This document shows, in pieces, positions 17,470-25,705 of a stretch of 64,000 nt of DNA. This stretch comes from Terriglobia bacterium (GTDB lineage: Bacteria > Acidobacteriota > Terriglobia > JAIQFV01): the NCBI GenBank assembly GCA_020072965.1, contig JAIQFY010000007.1, positions 1 to 64,000 on the forward strand, given 5' to 3'. Positions within the stretch are counted from its first letter, which is position 1. Each line of letters begins with the position of its first letter. The position numbers and the translations under genes are program-made. Under the pieces are notes generated by a model. The model searched no databases, had not been told where the DNA came from, and was given only the letters and a program-made list of their open reading frames with translations.

Positions 17470-18447
17470 ATGGCTGATCTTGATCGATTCAAAGACCAAC
17501 GCGTCCTCGTCACAGGGGGCGCCGGTTTCGTGGGATGCAATATCGTCCGGAGGCTGTTGAACATTGGAGCTTCGGTGATTGTTCTCGACGATTTTTATAC
17601 TGGAAAAGAGGACAACCTTCCCATCGGACATCCAAAGCTCGAAGTCGTTCGCGGCAGCGTGACTGATTTTGATTTGGTCCGCCGTGTGGTCAAAGCCTCC
17701 GAAACCGTGGTCCACGAAGCGGCTCGCAACATTATTGTATCGATGCGCAATCCTCGCGAAGATTATGAGGTCAACATCGGCGGAACTCTCAACGTGCTCA
17801 TGGCAGTGCGGGAGGCCGGCGTCCGGCGCATGGTCTATGCGTCGTCGGCTTCCATTTATGGGAACCCGCGATACATTCCGATCAACGAAGAGGATGCCGC
17901 AAATATGTTGACTCCCTATTCGGTGTCCAAGTTCGCGGGCGAGAATTATTGCAAGGCTTTTTATGAGAGTTACGGCACCTCGACAGCGGTGGTCCGATAT
18001 TCCAATGTGTACGGGATCGCGCAACGCCCCGACAATCCCTACTGCGGTGTAGTGGCAAAGTTTTTCGAGTCGGCGGTGGCCGGGGAGGCCCTGCATATCC
18101 ACGGGGACGGTCAGCAGACGCGCGATTTTACATTCGTGGAAGACGTGACGGAGGCGACCTTGCTGGCTGCGCTTTCACCGAAAGCCGAAGGCCAGGTGTA
18201 CAACGTGGCGACCGGGTATGAAGCTTCGATCAACCAGCTGGCCCGCTTAATCATTGAGGTGACGGGGAACCGTGTCGCGCTGGATTATGTGGATCGGCGG
18301 GACATCGACAACATCCGCCGCCGCGTGCTGAATATCGAGAAAATTCGCCGCGACCTCCGCTGGATCCCCTCCGTGACCCTGGAACAAGGGCTGCGGCGCA
18401 CCTTTCAATGGCTGCAGGAGGCCGGAGGTCGGAAGGCAGAAGTCTGA
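17470..18447 (+). CDS. NAD-dependent nucleotide-sugar epimerase/dehydratase (SDR)
   Basis: Extended short-chain dehydrogenase of 325 residues. The NAD-binding motif is VTGGAGFVG at 14-22, and the catalytic YSVSK is at 150-154 with the expected upstream Ser in YASSASIYG. It is closest to UDP-glucose 4-epimerase / WbpP-type enzymes, so it probably interconverts UDP-sugars for surface glycan. The exact substrate cannot be read from sequence. The start ATG 17470 is preceded by AAAGGATAACC. The last nine codons (GGRKAEV end) are written by a heptad array that runs through the stop codon, so the native C terminus has probably been replaced. Confidence 0.8.
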   Translation: MADLDRFKDQRVLVTGGAGFVGCNIVRRLLNIGASVIVLDDFYTGKEDNLPIGHPKLEVVRGSVTDFDLVRRVVKASETVVHEAARNIIVSMRNPREDYEVNIGGTLNVLMAVREAGVRRMVYASSASIYGNPRYIPINEEDAANMLTPYSVSKFAGENYCKAFYESYGTSTAVVRYSNVYGIAQRPDNPYCGVVAKFFESAVAGEALHIHGDGQQTRDFTFVEDVTEATLLAALSPKAEGQVYNVATGYEASINQLARLIIEVTGNRVALDYVDRRDIDNIRRRVLNIEKIRRDLRWIPSVTLEQGLRRTFQWLQEAGGRKAEV

Positions 18448-18486
18448 GGTCGGAAGTCAGAAACCGGAAGCCCGAGGCCAGAAGTT
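18424..18486. repeat. heptad tandem array 7 (GAAGTC family)
   Basis: Nine units (GGAGGTC, GGAAGGC, AGAAGTC, TGAGGTC, GGAAGTC, AGAAACC, GGAAGCC, CGAGGCC, AGAAGTT) start inside the epimerase gene and continue past its stop codon at 18447. Confidence 0.9.
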
Positions 18487-18501
18487 GAAATTCATCTGTA
18501 G

Positions 18502-18527
18502 GGGCGCACAGCGGTGCGCCCTCTTTT
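18502..18527 (+). terminator. likely intrinsic terminator
   Basis: GGGCGCAC (18502-18509) and GTGCGCCC (18514-18521) form an 8-bp stem with a 4-nt loop, followed by TCTTTT. The U tract is short. It sits between two heptad arrays downstream of the epimerase. Confidence 0.55.
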
Positions 18528-18575
18528 GAAGTCAGAAGTCTGAAGTTGGAGGTCGGAAGACAGAAATCAGAAGTC
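18527..18575. repeat. heptad tandem array 7b (GAAGTC family)
   Basis: Seven units (TGAAGTC, AGAAGTC, TGAAGTT, GGAGGTC, GGAAGAC, AGAAATC, AGAAGTC) follow the terminator hairpin directly. Confidence 0.85.
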
Positions 18576-18603
18576 AGGCCTGGAAAGGGTGGAATTGCTG
18601 ACT

Positions 18604-18710
18604 CTAACCTTTGAACCTTGAACCCGAAACTGGTTTCTTGGACCTTGGACCTTGAACCTTGGACTGGTTTTTTTGAACCTTGAACTTGTCATTTCGAGCC
18701 TTGGACCTCT
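18604..18710. repeat. heptad array 8 (TTGAACC/TTGGACC family)
   Basis: Blocks of 7-bp units TTGAACC and TTGGACC are interrupted by two ACTGGTTT segments and spread over about 105 bp upstream of the glycosyltransferase gene. This is another heptad sequence family with the same period. Confidence 0.75.
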
Positions 18711-18741
18711 CGCTGTGTTGATTGAACAAGTTAGAATCGAA

Positions 18742-19470
18742 ATGAAAAAACAAACCATGCGCGTGCTCTGCGTTGCACCGGCATGGAATGAGGGGGAGCG
18801 GATCACGCGGGTCGTTAATGCGATTCCGCGTGATGTTGCAGAGGCCATTGTGGTCGTCGATGACGGGTCCTCCGATGATACGGCCGAACGCGCCAGGACC
18901 GCAGGCGCCACGGTCATCCGTCACGATCGGAATCGCGGCGTCGGTGCCGCCATCCGAAGTGGAATTGATTTCGCCCTCAAGCAAGGCTACGACATTGTGG
19001 TGATTGTGTCCGGGGGGGGAAAGACCCCGCCCCAACAGATCCCGAGGCTGCTGGCCCCCCTCCTGAAGGGAGAGGCCGAGTTCGTGCAAGGGTCTCGCTA
19101 TATCGCGGGCGGTGACTTCTTGCGCATGCCGTTGAGGAGGCGGTTGGGGACCCGCGCTTACACGGGATTGTTTTCCCTGCTGCTCGGCCATCGCATCACG
19201 GACGCCTCCAGCGGGTTCCGGGCAATGCGTCTCTCTTTGTTTGAGGACCGCCGGATTAACCTCTGGCAAGATTGGCTCGACCGCTACGAACTCGAACCCT
19301 ATCTGCTTTTCAAGGCGGTGCGTCTTCGACACAAGGTCATTGAAGTGCCCGTGACGATTGAGTACCCCCAAAAAGGTGACCGCCTCGCCTATACCAAAAT
19401 GCGCGCAATCGTCGATTGGTGGCGGATTTTTCGGCCCGCCCTGTACCTTGCCCTCGGGTTGAAACGATAA
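18742..19470 (+). CDS. family 2 glycosyltransferase, atypical metal-binding motif
   Basis: GT-A fold glycosyltransferase of 242 residues from ATG 18742. The nucleotide-binding strand is VVVDDGSSDDT (about 37-47). Where most GT2 enzymes have the D-x-D metal motif, this protein reads SGGGKTPPQQIPRLL at 90-104. The rest of the polyprenyl-phosphate GT pattern is intact (EFVQGSRYIAGG; TDASSGFRAMRLSL). A subset of GT2 proteins carries a Gly/Asn-rich substitute here, so it may still be active. No membrane anchor is visible. The open frame upstream of 18742 runs through heptad repeats and is not credible as coding. It ends convergently against the TMTC genes. Confidence 0.75.
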   Translation: MKKQTMRVLCVAPAWNEGERITRVVNAIPRDVAEAIVVVDDGSSDDTAERARTAGATVIRHDRNRGVGAAIRSGIDFALKQGYDIVVIVSGGGKTPPQQIPRLLAPLLKGEAEFVQGSRYIAGGDFLRMPLRRRLGTRAYTGLFSLLLGHRITDASSGFRAMRLSLFEDRRINLWQDWLDRYELEPYLLFKAVRLRHKVIEVPVTIEYPQKGDRLAYTKMRAIVDWWRIFRPALYLALGLKR

Positions 19471-19677
19471 CCCCTTCGGAGGATTGGTTGCTGTCCCTCG
19501 CGAAGGAGCTATTAGGAAGGCAGGAAAGCAGGAGATTGGGTCATAACCAAAGTCACTGCTGCAGTAGTTTCTGTCCGAACTTTTCCCGCCGACGCGCACT
19601 TGCCCTCATGAATTCCTGGGTTCCAAATAAAGCTCAAGATCTTTCTGGTCGAGATAACGCCCCGTCAGGATTCATCT

Positions 19678-21555
19678 TCATCGATCATCCCTTGGTGACT
19701 GTGTAGACGCGGTGTTTGCGGGAGAGTTTTGAGGGGAGCCGGGCTGAGTGGAGTTCTGCAGAAGTAGATTTAAATTATTCCTTGCGCCTTGATTTGTTGG
19801 ATCAATCTCAAGCGTTCGAAGGTACTCGCGGATGGCCTCATCCCTTTTTCCCTGTTTGTGGAGAACATAACCCTTGCCAAAGTGGGCGTCTGCATTCCCG
19901 GGATCCTGCCCGAGAACCGTGTCAAATGCGTCGATTGCGCCCGATAGGTCTCCCTGCTTCTGTAAAGCGACGCCCAGAACATTGCGGGTGCGCGTGTCGC
20001 GGGGGGCCAGGGAGACGGCGCGCCGGAGATAAGTGACGGCCTCGTCGAGCCGGCCTTGTTGTTTCAGGATGATTCCAAGATTAGTAAGCAGCGGAGCAGA
20101 GTCGGGCATGATAGATTCGGCAATCCGATAATGCTGCATGGCGAGCGAGTACTGACCGGTTTGGTAATAGAGCGCCCCCAGGTTGTTTTGCAGTTTTCCA
20201 CTCTTTGGTGAGACCTTGATGTCATGTATCGAGAGCACCAAGGCATCGGTCCAGTCCCGGTTCCTGATAACAGTTCGACCGCAGTACAGCACCAGGACAG
20301 CTCCCAGGATTGCCCAGAGAACTCCCTTGACGAGTTTTCCCTGCGCTGATTCATACAACCTGCCCCACCCCACCCCCACCAGGATGCACAAACCAAGCGC
20401 TGGAAGATACATCAGTCGATCAGCTCGAATTGTTCCGATTGGGATGATGATATTGCTGACGATAGAGTATGTGATTCCGAAAAATGCGAGGCCGAAAAAA
20501 AGGGCTGGAAACCGCTTGTAACTCCAAACCAGAATGAAAACAAGAGCTGCCGTGAGAGCGAGGACGATCCAAAAAGCGGGAGTGCTCCATTGAGTAAGTA
20601 CTGGAATCTGGTTGAAGGAGTAGTCACTGGAAAGCGAGCCCGGCCAAAGGAATAGACCGATGGATTGGAGCAAGATTTTTGCCGCGGTCATCGCACGGGC
20701 AAAAAACGGGGTGTACGCCAGTGGATTGTCGGGGAAGGGAGTGTTGGTCGAACGGAAGCCCTTCACAACCGCCCACCGCACCGCCAGGAATGTAATTGTG
20801 ACTCCGAGGTATCCTGCGTACACTCTCCAAAAGTCAAGCTTGAGGCGATGAAACAAATCCCTCAAGTTTCCCCGGGAGAAATAGATCCATTCGGTTAATA
20901 CGAGAATGCCCAACAGAGTAATGACGTTCTCTTTTGAGAGGAGTCCGAGGGAGTAGAAGAGCAATGACACAAGATGGAACTTGAAATGGTAAACCTCACC
21001 GCTCCGTTGACGGATGAAGTAATACCACGCAAACACAAGGAAAAGCATAGCGAGCGCATCCGCGCGGCCGGAAATGTAAGTAATCGCCTCCGTCTGGATG
21101 GGGTGGACAGCAAACACGAGGCTCGAGACTAGCGCTGTGTGGGGAGGTCTTGGGACCAGGCGCCGAACGGTCCAGAAGATGCCCAAACAGACCAGGATGT
21201 GTAGAAGGCGGTTAAAAAGATGAAACCCGTCAGGATGTGCTCCTCCAATCCAGTAGTTCACCGCAAGGGTTATTCCTGTCACCGGCCGGTATAGATCCCC
21301 GGGCGCCCCATTAGGAAGAGAGAGGAAGGGGGAGGTGAACAGGTGAAGAATCTGTCCGGGGGTTCGAATGGCGGGGTTGGTCACAATCAGGGTTGTGTCG
21401 TCCATCAAGAATTGATGTCCCCAGCTGTTCAGGTCGCAGACCAGGGCGGCGAGGACAACTAACCATTCAGGGCGGGAATATCTTTGAACCCGAGTCGGTG
21501 GGGCGGCGGTTTTGCTGGCCGGCTGACGCGCATGGAAGCGAGTTCTTTGTTTCAT
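19678..21555 (-). CDS. TMTC-like membrane protein with C-terminal TPRs (1)
   Basis: Multipass protein of 625 residues. An N-terminal helix carries a GT-C-style acidic pair (FLMDDTTLIV, D52-D53) in the first external loop, followed by about ten membrane segments. ISGRADALAMLF and SSDYSFNQIP match the TMTC/DUF1736 pattern. Residues about 455-600 form tetratricopeptide repeats (NLGALYYQTGQYSLAMQHY; NVLGVALQKQGDLSGAIDAF). Eukaryotic TMTC proteins are O-mannosyltransferases of secretory-pathway proteins (family knowledge). A bacterial homologue may transfer sugar from a polyprenyl donor to exported proteins or glycan (inference). It is the last of three tandem paralogues on this strand. Confidence 0.75.
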   Translation of the reverse strand: MKQRTRFHARQPASKTAAPPTRVQRYSRPEWLVVLAALVCDLNSWGHQFLMDDTTLIVTNPAIRTPGQILHLFTSPFLSLPNGAPGDLYRPVTGITLAVNYWIGGAHPDGFHLFNRLLHILVCLGIFWTVRRLVPRPPHTALVSSLVFAVHPIQTEAITYISGRADALAMLFLVFAWYYFIRQRSGEVYHFKFHLVSLLFYSLGLLSKENVITLLGILVLTEWIYFSRGNLRDLFHRLKLDFWRVYAGYLGVTITFLAVRWAVVKGFRSTNTPFPDNPLAYTPFFARAMTAAKILLQSIGLFLWPGSLSSDYSFNQIPVLTQWSTPAFWIVLALTAALVFILVWSYKRFPALFFGLAFFGITYSIVSNIIIPIGTIRADRLMYLPALGLCILVGVGWGRLYESAQGKLVKGVLWAILGAVLVLYCGRTVIRNRDWTDALVLSIHDIKVSPKSGKLQNNLGALYYQTGQYSLAMQHYRIAESIMPDSAPLLTNLGIILKQQGRLDEAVTYLRRAVSLAPRDTRTRNVLGVALQKQGDLSGAIDAFDTVLGQDPGNADAHFGKGYVLHKQGKRDEAIREYLRTLEIDPTNQGARNNLNLLLQNSTQPGSPQNSPANTASTQSPRDDR

Positions 21556-21681
21556 GGGTTTGAAATCGGAGAATTCAGTCCCGACGCCACTCTGTCTGTG
21601 GAGAAGGATATTTTCTTGGTAGAGGTTCGCTGCATTTCATTCGCCTGCCCTGAAGAAGGGTCATGATAATGAAATGGAACT

Positions 21682-21713
21682 GAGGCTGGAATCCTGTAAG
21701 ATCATCCAGCCTC
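21682..21713 (-). terminator. hairpin between TMTC-like genes, possible terminator
   Basis: A perfect 9-bp inverted repeat GAGGCTGGA / TCCAGCCTC with a 14-nt loop lies about 27 bp past the stop of the middle TMTC-like gene. On the minus strand it is followed by a weakly U-rich stretch (GTTCCATTTCATTAT). It could be a terminator or a processing site before the third gene. Confidence 0.45.
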
Positions 21714-21739
21714 GACTCAGTCTTGCAAGCACTTCGGGG

Positions 21740-23587
21740 CTAGCGTGAAGGCTTCTCTCGAGTGCTTGCAGGAGGAGTCCGATTCTGCAAGGCCAGGTCC
21801 AGATTCTTCCTGGCCGCCGCGTTCAGGGGCTCGATTTCCAGGATCCGTCTGTATTCGTTGATCGCCTCATCCATGTGTCCCGACAGATAGAGGGCATTAC
21901 CTTTGTTGAGGCGGGCGACCGAATTTAAGGGGTCCTGTTGAAGTGCCCAATCAAATTGCTCGATGGCTCCTGTGAAATTCCCGTCGGCCTGAAGGGCCTG
22001 GCCGAGATTAATCCGAGCCAGTTTCGGATCATTAACACCGAGCTGCAATGCCCGCTGGATATAGCCGATGGCCTCTTTCGATTTCCCTTTGCGTGTAAGG
22101 AGGGCTCCCATATCATTCAGCAAGTCGGGCTGGTCGGGATAAATCGACAAGGCCTTGCGATAGTGTACTTCGGCTTCCACCAGCTGGTTTTGAGTGAAGT
22201 ATTGCTCGCCTAGATAGCCGTGTATCTTGACGCTATTCGGAAAGTGATGGATGGCCCGTAGGTATAACGTGAGTTGGTCCCGCCAATCCCCATTGCGAAC
22301 CACCGTCCTCCCCGCCAGGAGCAAAAGGATGACGAGCACCGATGCCCGGAATGGGTTCTTCCACTTTGTCCGGTGGACGGTCTCCTCTAAATAACCCATG
22401 CCCAATCCTCCTAAGAGACAGAATCCAAAAGCGGGCATATAGAGCAGGCGGTCCGCACGAATCGTTCCGGTCACGACCAACAAATTGCTCACAACTGAAT
22501 ACGTGATGATGAAATATGCTAGGCAGAAGAAGACGTCGGGAGACCGGTTGTAGGTCCAAACCAGAAAGACCAGAAATACAGCGGTGAGGGAGAGGACAAC
22601 CAATGCCCCCAAACTCGTCCACCGATTGAGAATCGGAATCTGGTTGAAGGAATAGTCGGGGGAAAATTGGACGGGCAGGAGGAGCTGACCAATGGACAGG
22701 AAGAAAATCTTCAATGAAGTCAGCAGGCGGCCGGAGAAGCTGGCCGTGACCAGGGGGTTGACCAGGAATTTTGTAGGAGTGACGGCGATCCCCCGGAAAG
22801 CAGCAAGTCGAAGGGCAGCGTACACCAGCGTTGCCAGGATGTAACCGGAGTAGACTCTCCAAAAATCCTGCCGCAGTTGGCGAAAGAAGCTTTTGATTTC
22901 TCGCTGGGAACAGTAAATCCACTCCGTGAGCAACACGACCCCCAGCCATGTGATGGCACTCTCCTTGGATAACAAAGCGAGGAAATACAGGACTACGGAG
23001 ATCAAGTAGGGACGCAGGTGTGAATTCGTTTGCCGCATCCAAATAAAACTGAGCCAGGCGAAAACAAAAAGAACCATCGCCAGGGCATCGGCGCGACCAC
23101 TGATATAAGTGATGGCCTCAGTCTGCACCGGGTGGACGGCAAACAACAGGCCCGTCAGGAAAGCGACCGCTGGCCGTTGGGGAATCAGTCGACGCACGAC
23201 CCAAAAGATTCCCAGAGAGGTAAAAACATGAAGCAGGCGATTGAAGAGATGAAAGCTGTCGGGGAGCGCACCGCTGATCCAGTAATTGATCGCCAGTGTG
23301 AGCGCGGTTAGAGGCCGATAGAGGTCCAACGTAACGTTCGGGAAATGCACGAATGGAGAACTGACAATTTGGAGGATAGAAGGGGGATTCTGGATAACAG
23401 GGTTATGAACGATGTAATCCATGTCATCCATCACAAACTGATGGCCCCAGCTGTTCGCATCACAAAGGAGAGCAGCAGCCACAATAATCCAGAATCCATG
23501 AAAGGTCCTTTCCCCGGAGGGGGCAAAATCCCCTTTTCCGGGTTTGGCTCGAGCCTTAGACTTGGCGATCTTCGCTTTCATGGTCAA
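21740..23587 (-). CDS. TMTC-like membrane protein with C-terminal TPRs (2)
   Basis: 615 residues, paralogous over its full length to the genes on either side. The acidic pair is at D54-D55 (FVMDDMDYIVHNP). The TMTC signature ISGRADALAMVLFV and the loop SPDYSFNQIPIL are present. The TPR tail covers about 440-600 (GYLGEQYFTQNQLVEAEVHY; LNDMGALLTRKGKSKEAIGY). It starts 11 bp after the stop of the upstream gene, so the two are surely co-transcribed. Divergence between the copies suggests old duplication with separate substrates. Confidence 0.75.
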   Translation of the reverse strand: MTMKAKIAKSKARAKPGKGDFAPSGERTFHGFWIIVAAALLCDANSWGHQFVMDDMDYIVHNPVIQNPPSILQIVSSPFVHFPNVTLDLYRPLTALTLAINYWISGALPDSFHLFNRLLHVFTSLGIFWVVRRLIPQRPAVAFLTGLLFAVHPVQTEAITYISGRADALAMVLFVFAWLSFIWMRQTNSHLRPYLISVVLYFLALLSKESAITWLGVVLLTEWIYCSQREIKSFFRQLRQDFWRVYSGYILATLVYAALRLAAFRGIAVTPTKFLVNPLVTASFSGRLLTSLKIFFLSIGQLLLPVQFSPDYSFNQIPILNRWTSLGALVVLSLTAVFLVFLVWTYNRSPDVFFCLAYFIITYSVVSNLLVVTGTIRADRLLYMPAFGFCLLGGLGMGYLEETVHRTKWKNPFRASVLVILLLLAGRTVVRNGDWRDQLTLYLRAIHHFPNSVKIHGYLGEQYFTQNQLVEAEVHYRKALSIYPDQPDLLNDMGALLTRKGKSKEAIGYIQRALQLGVNDPKLARINLGQALQADGNFTGAIEQFDWALQQDPLNSVARLNKGNALYLSGHMDEAINEYRRILEIEPLNAAARKNLDLALQNRTPPASTREKPSR

Positions 23588-23598
23588 TTCAATCCGAT

Positions 23599-25416
23599 TT
23601 AAGGTTGTTGGGGAACCGGATTGGTCCTCTGAAGCAGAAGAGTGAGATTACTTCGGGCCAGCATGTAGCGGGGGTCAATCTCCAGCGTACGACTGAACTC
23701 GGAGATCGCTTCCGCCGTTTTGTTCTGTGCCACGAGGGCATTGGCCTTGTTGAAATGAGCGTCGGCATTTGAGGGATATTGTTGGATGACGATGTCGTAT
23801 TGTGCGATGGCGTCCGCAAGGCGCCCTTGAGCCTTCAGGGCCAACCCGTAATTATTCCGAATTTCCGGGTTTGTTGGCGAGAGTGAAACAGCGCGATTCA
23901 AGTGAGCGATCGCTTCAACAGATTTCCTTTCCCGGCTGAACAGGCTGCCCATGTTGTTGAGCAGATCGGGGTAGTCAGGTTTGATGGTTTCGGCGGTGGT
24001 GAATTGCTCGAGCGCTGGGCCGAATTCACCGCGCGAAAAGTATTGGGCTCCAAGGTTGTTGTGGGCCTTGGCGCTGCGCGGTGCGTCCTGTACCGTCTGC
24101 GCGTAAAGGGTGAATTCATCACGCCAGACCTGATTTCTCGAGACCGTTCTCGCAAGCATCAGGAGAAGGGCGAGCGCCAGGATAACTCGTGCGACCTTCT
24201 TTGCAGAGAAACGTTCCATCGATGCGTTTATGCCGGCAAAGGCGATCCCTGCGAGCAAGAATATTCCGAGCGACGGCATGTAAAGAAGACGATCTGCCCG
24301 GATCGTTCCGATGGGGATAAGGAGATTGCTGATCAGCGAATAGGTGATGAGGAAATAACCCAACCCAAAGAAAACGGCCGGGGCCCGACGGTAACTCCAC
24401 ACCAGGAGAATGCAGAATCCTGTGGTCAAGGCCAATATACCCAGCGCAGCCGGGCTGCTGACTTGCAAGATCATCGGAATCTGGTTGTAGGAATAGTCTG
24501 CTGAAAGATGCATGGGCCAGAGCAGCATCCCGAGGGACTGAAACAGGATCTTGAGTCCTGTCAGTACGCGGACCATCCCCGTGACATAAGCCAGGGGGTT
24601 GTCCAGCAGGGTGACCTCCAGTTTTGAGACCCCCTTTAAGGCAGAAAAACGCAATGCCAAATAGGCCGCGCTGACGAGCAGATAGCCTGCATAAAATTTT
24701 ATGAAGTGTTCCCTCAGATGAAGCCAGAAAGTCCTAAGTTGACTTTGGGAGAAAAATACGAATTCGGTAAGTAAAGCCACCCCCAGCCAGGTGATGGCGC
24801 TCTCTTTCGAAAACAAGGCAAGGAGGTAAAAGGTCACGGAGCAGGCATACGGGAGCACCCGTCCCGAGGTTCGAGCGCGGATGAAAAACAGCCAGGAGAA
24901 AACAAAAAGAAACATCACCAGACTGTCGCTGCGCCCATTAATGTAAGTGACGGCCTCGGTTTGCACGGGATGGACCGCAAAGAGCAGCGCTGTGACAATC
25001 GCCACCGGTGAACCTGAAATCAATCGACGGAGGATCCAGAAGATCCCCAGGCTCGTCAGCACGTGCAACATCCGGTTGACAGCGTGAAACCCATCCGGAT
25101 TCAGGCCGCTGATTCCATAATTGAGTGCAAAGGTCAAAGTCGTCAGTGGGCGGTACAATCCACTCGGCATTCCGTACATTAGATTGTAAGGAGAAAGAAA
25201 AATTTCATGGAGGTGGCCGAAGCCCCGGATGAGGGGATTCCCGACAATCCGACTCAAATCGTCCATGACAAACTGATGGCCCCAACTGTTCCAGTCGCCA
25301 GCCAGAGCCGCCACGAAGATGAGCAGCTCCCAATAATGAAATCTCTCAAGAAAGGGCATTGCGGACGGGACGGGCCTTAGTGGCTTCAGGCTTTTCGGCA
25401 GGGGCTTGGCTCTCAT
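23599..25416 (-). CDS. TMTC-like membrane protein with C-terminal TPRs (3)
   Basis: 605 residues from the ATG at 25416. The frame is open a further 400 bp upstream, but that extension has no homology to the paralogues and overlaps the divergent gene, so I place the start by alignment with copies 1 and 2. The acidic pair is D52-D53 (FVMDDLSRIVGNP), with INGRSDSLVMFL and SADYSYNQIPMI. TPRs occupy about 430-595 (NLGAQYFSRGEFGPALEQF; NNYGLALKAQGRLADAIAQY). It is the first gene of the three-gene set. Confidence 0.75.
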   Translation of the reverse strand: MRAKPLPKSLKPLRPVPSAMPFLERFHYWELLIFVAALAGDWNSWGHQFVMDDLSRIVGNPLIRGFGHLHEIFLSPYNLMYGMPSGLYRPLTTLTFALNYGISGLNPDGFHAVNRMLHVLTSLGIFWILRRLISGSPVAIVTALLFAVHPVQTEAVTYINGRSDSLVMFLFVFSWLFFIRARTSGRVLPYACSVTFYLLALFSKESAITWLGVALLTEFVFFSQSQLRTFWLHLREHFIKFYAGYLLVSAAYLALRFSALKGVSKLEVTLLDNPLAYVTGMVRVLTGLKILFQSLGMLLWPMHLSADYSYNQIPMILQVSSPAALGILALTTGFCILLVWSYRRAPAVFFGLGYFLITYSLISNLLIPIGTIRADRLLYMPSLGIFLLAGIAFAGINASMERFSAKKVARVILALALLLMLARTVSRNQVWRDEFTLYAQTVQDAPRSAKAHNNLGAQYFSRGEFGPALEQFTTAETIKPDYPDLLNNMGSLFSRERKSVEAIAHLNRAVSLSPTNPEIRNNYGLALKAQGRLADAIAQYDIVIQQYPSNADAHFNKANALVAQNKTAEAISEFSRTLEIDPRYMLARSNLTLLLQRTNPVPQQP

Positions 25417-25705
25417 GCGCTTGATCTTATAAACCTTGCTCTCTCCCGGCTTCGGCAAAATAGATCGAATGATGATACGGGCGCATTCCAAGCTTGTGCA
25501 ATAGGTTTCTGAGCCTGAATTCCGACAATCCCGGAACATAGCCTCACGGACTCTTAAGGGAAAAGTCCGGACGATCGGGACACAGCTGCCTCTCAAAATT
25601 TTCTTGAGTTCAATGAATTCGTATTGCACACTGATTTTTCGAAGCTCTCCACGCCAGCCCAACTGGACCCGCATGCCACAGGTCATGTCATTCATGGGGT
25701 TAAGG

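Noticed and set aside
18604-19599. Long antisense open frame opposite the GT2 gene
   Set aside because: It reads through the heptad arrays and has no protein features, while the plus strand encodes a clear glycosyltransferase.
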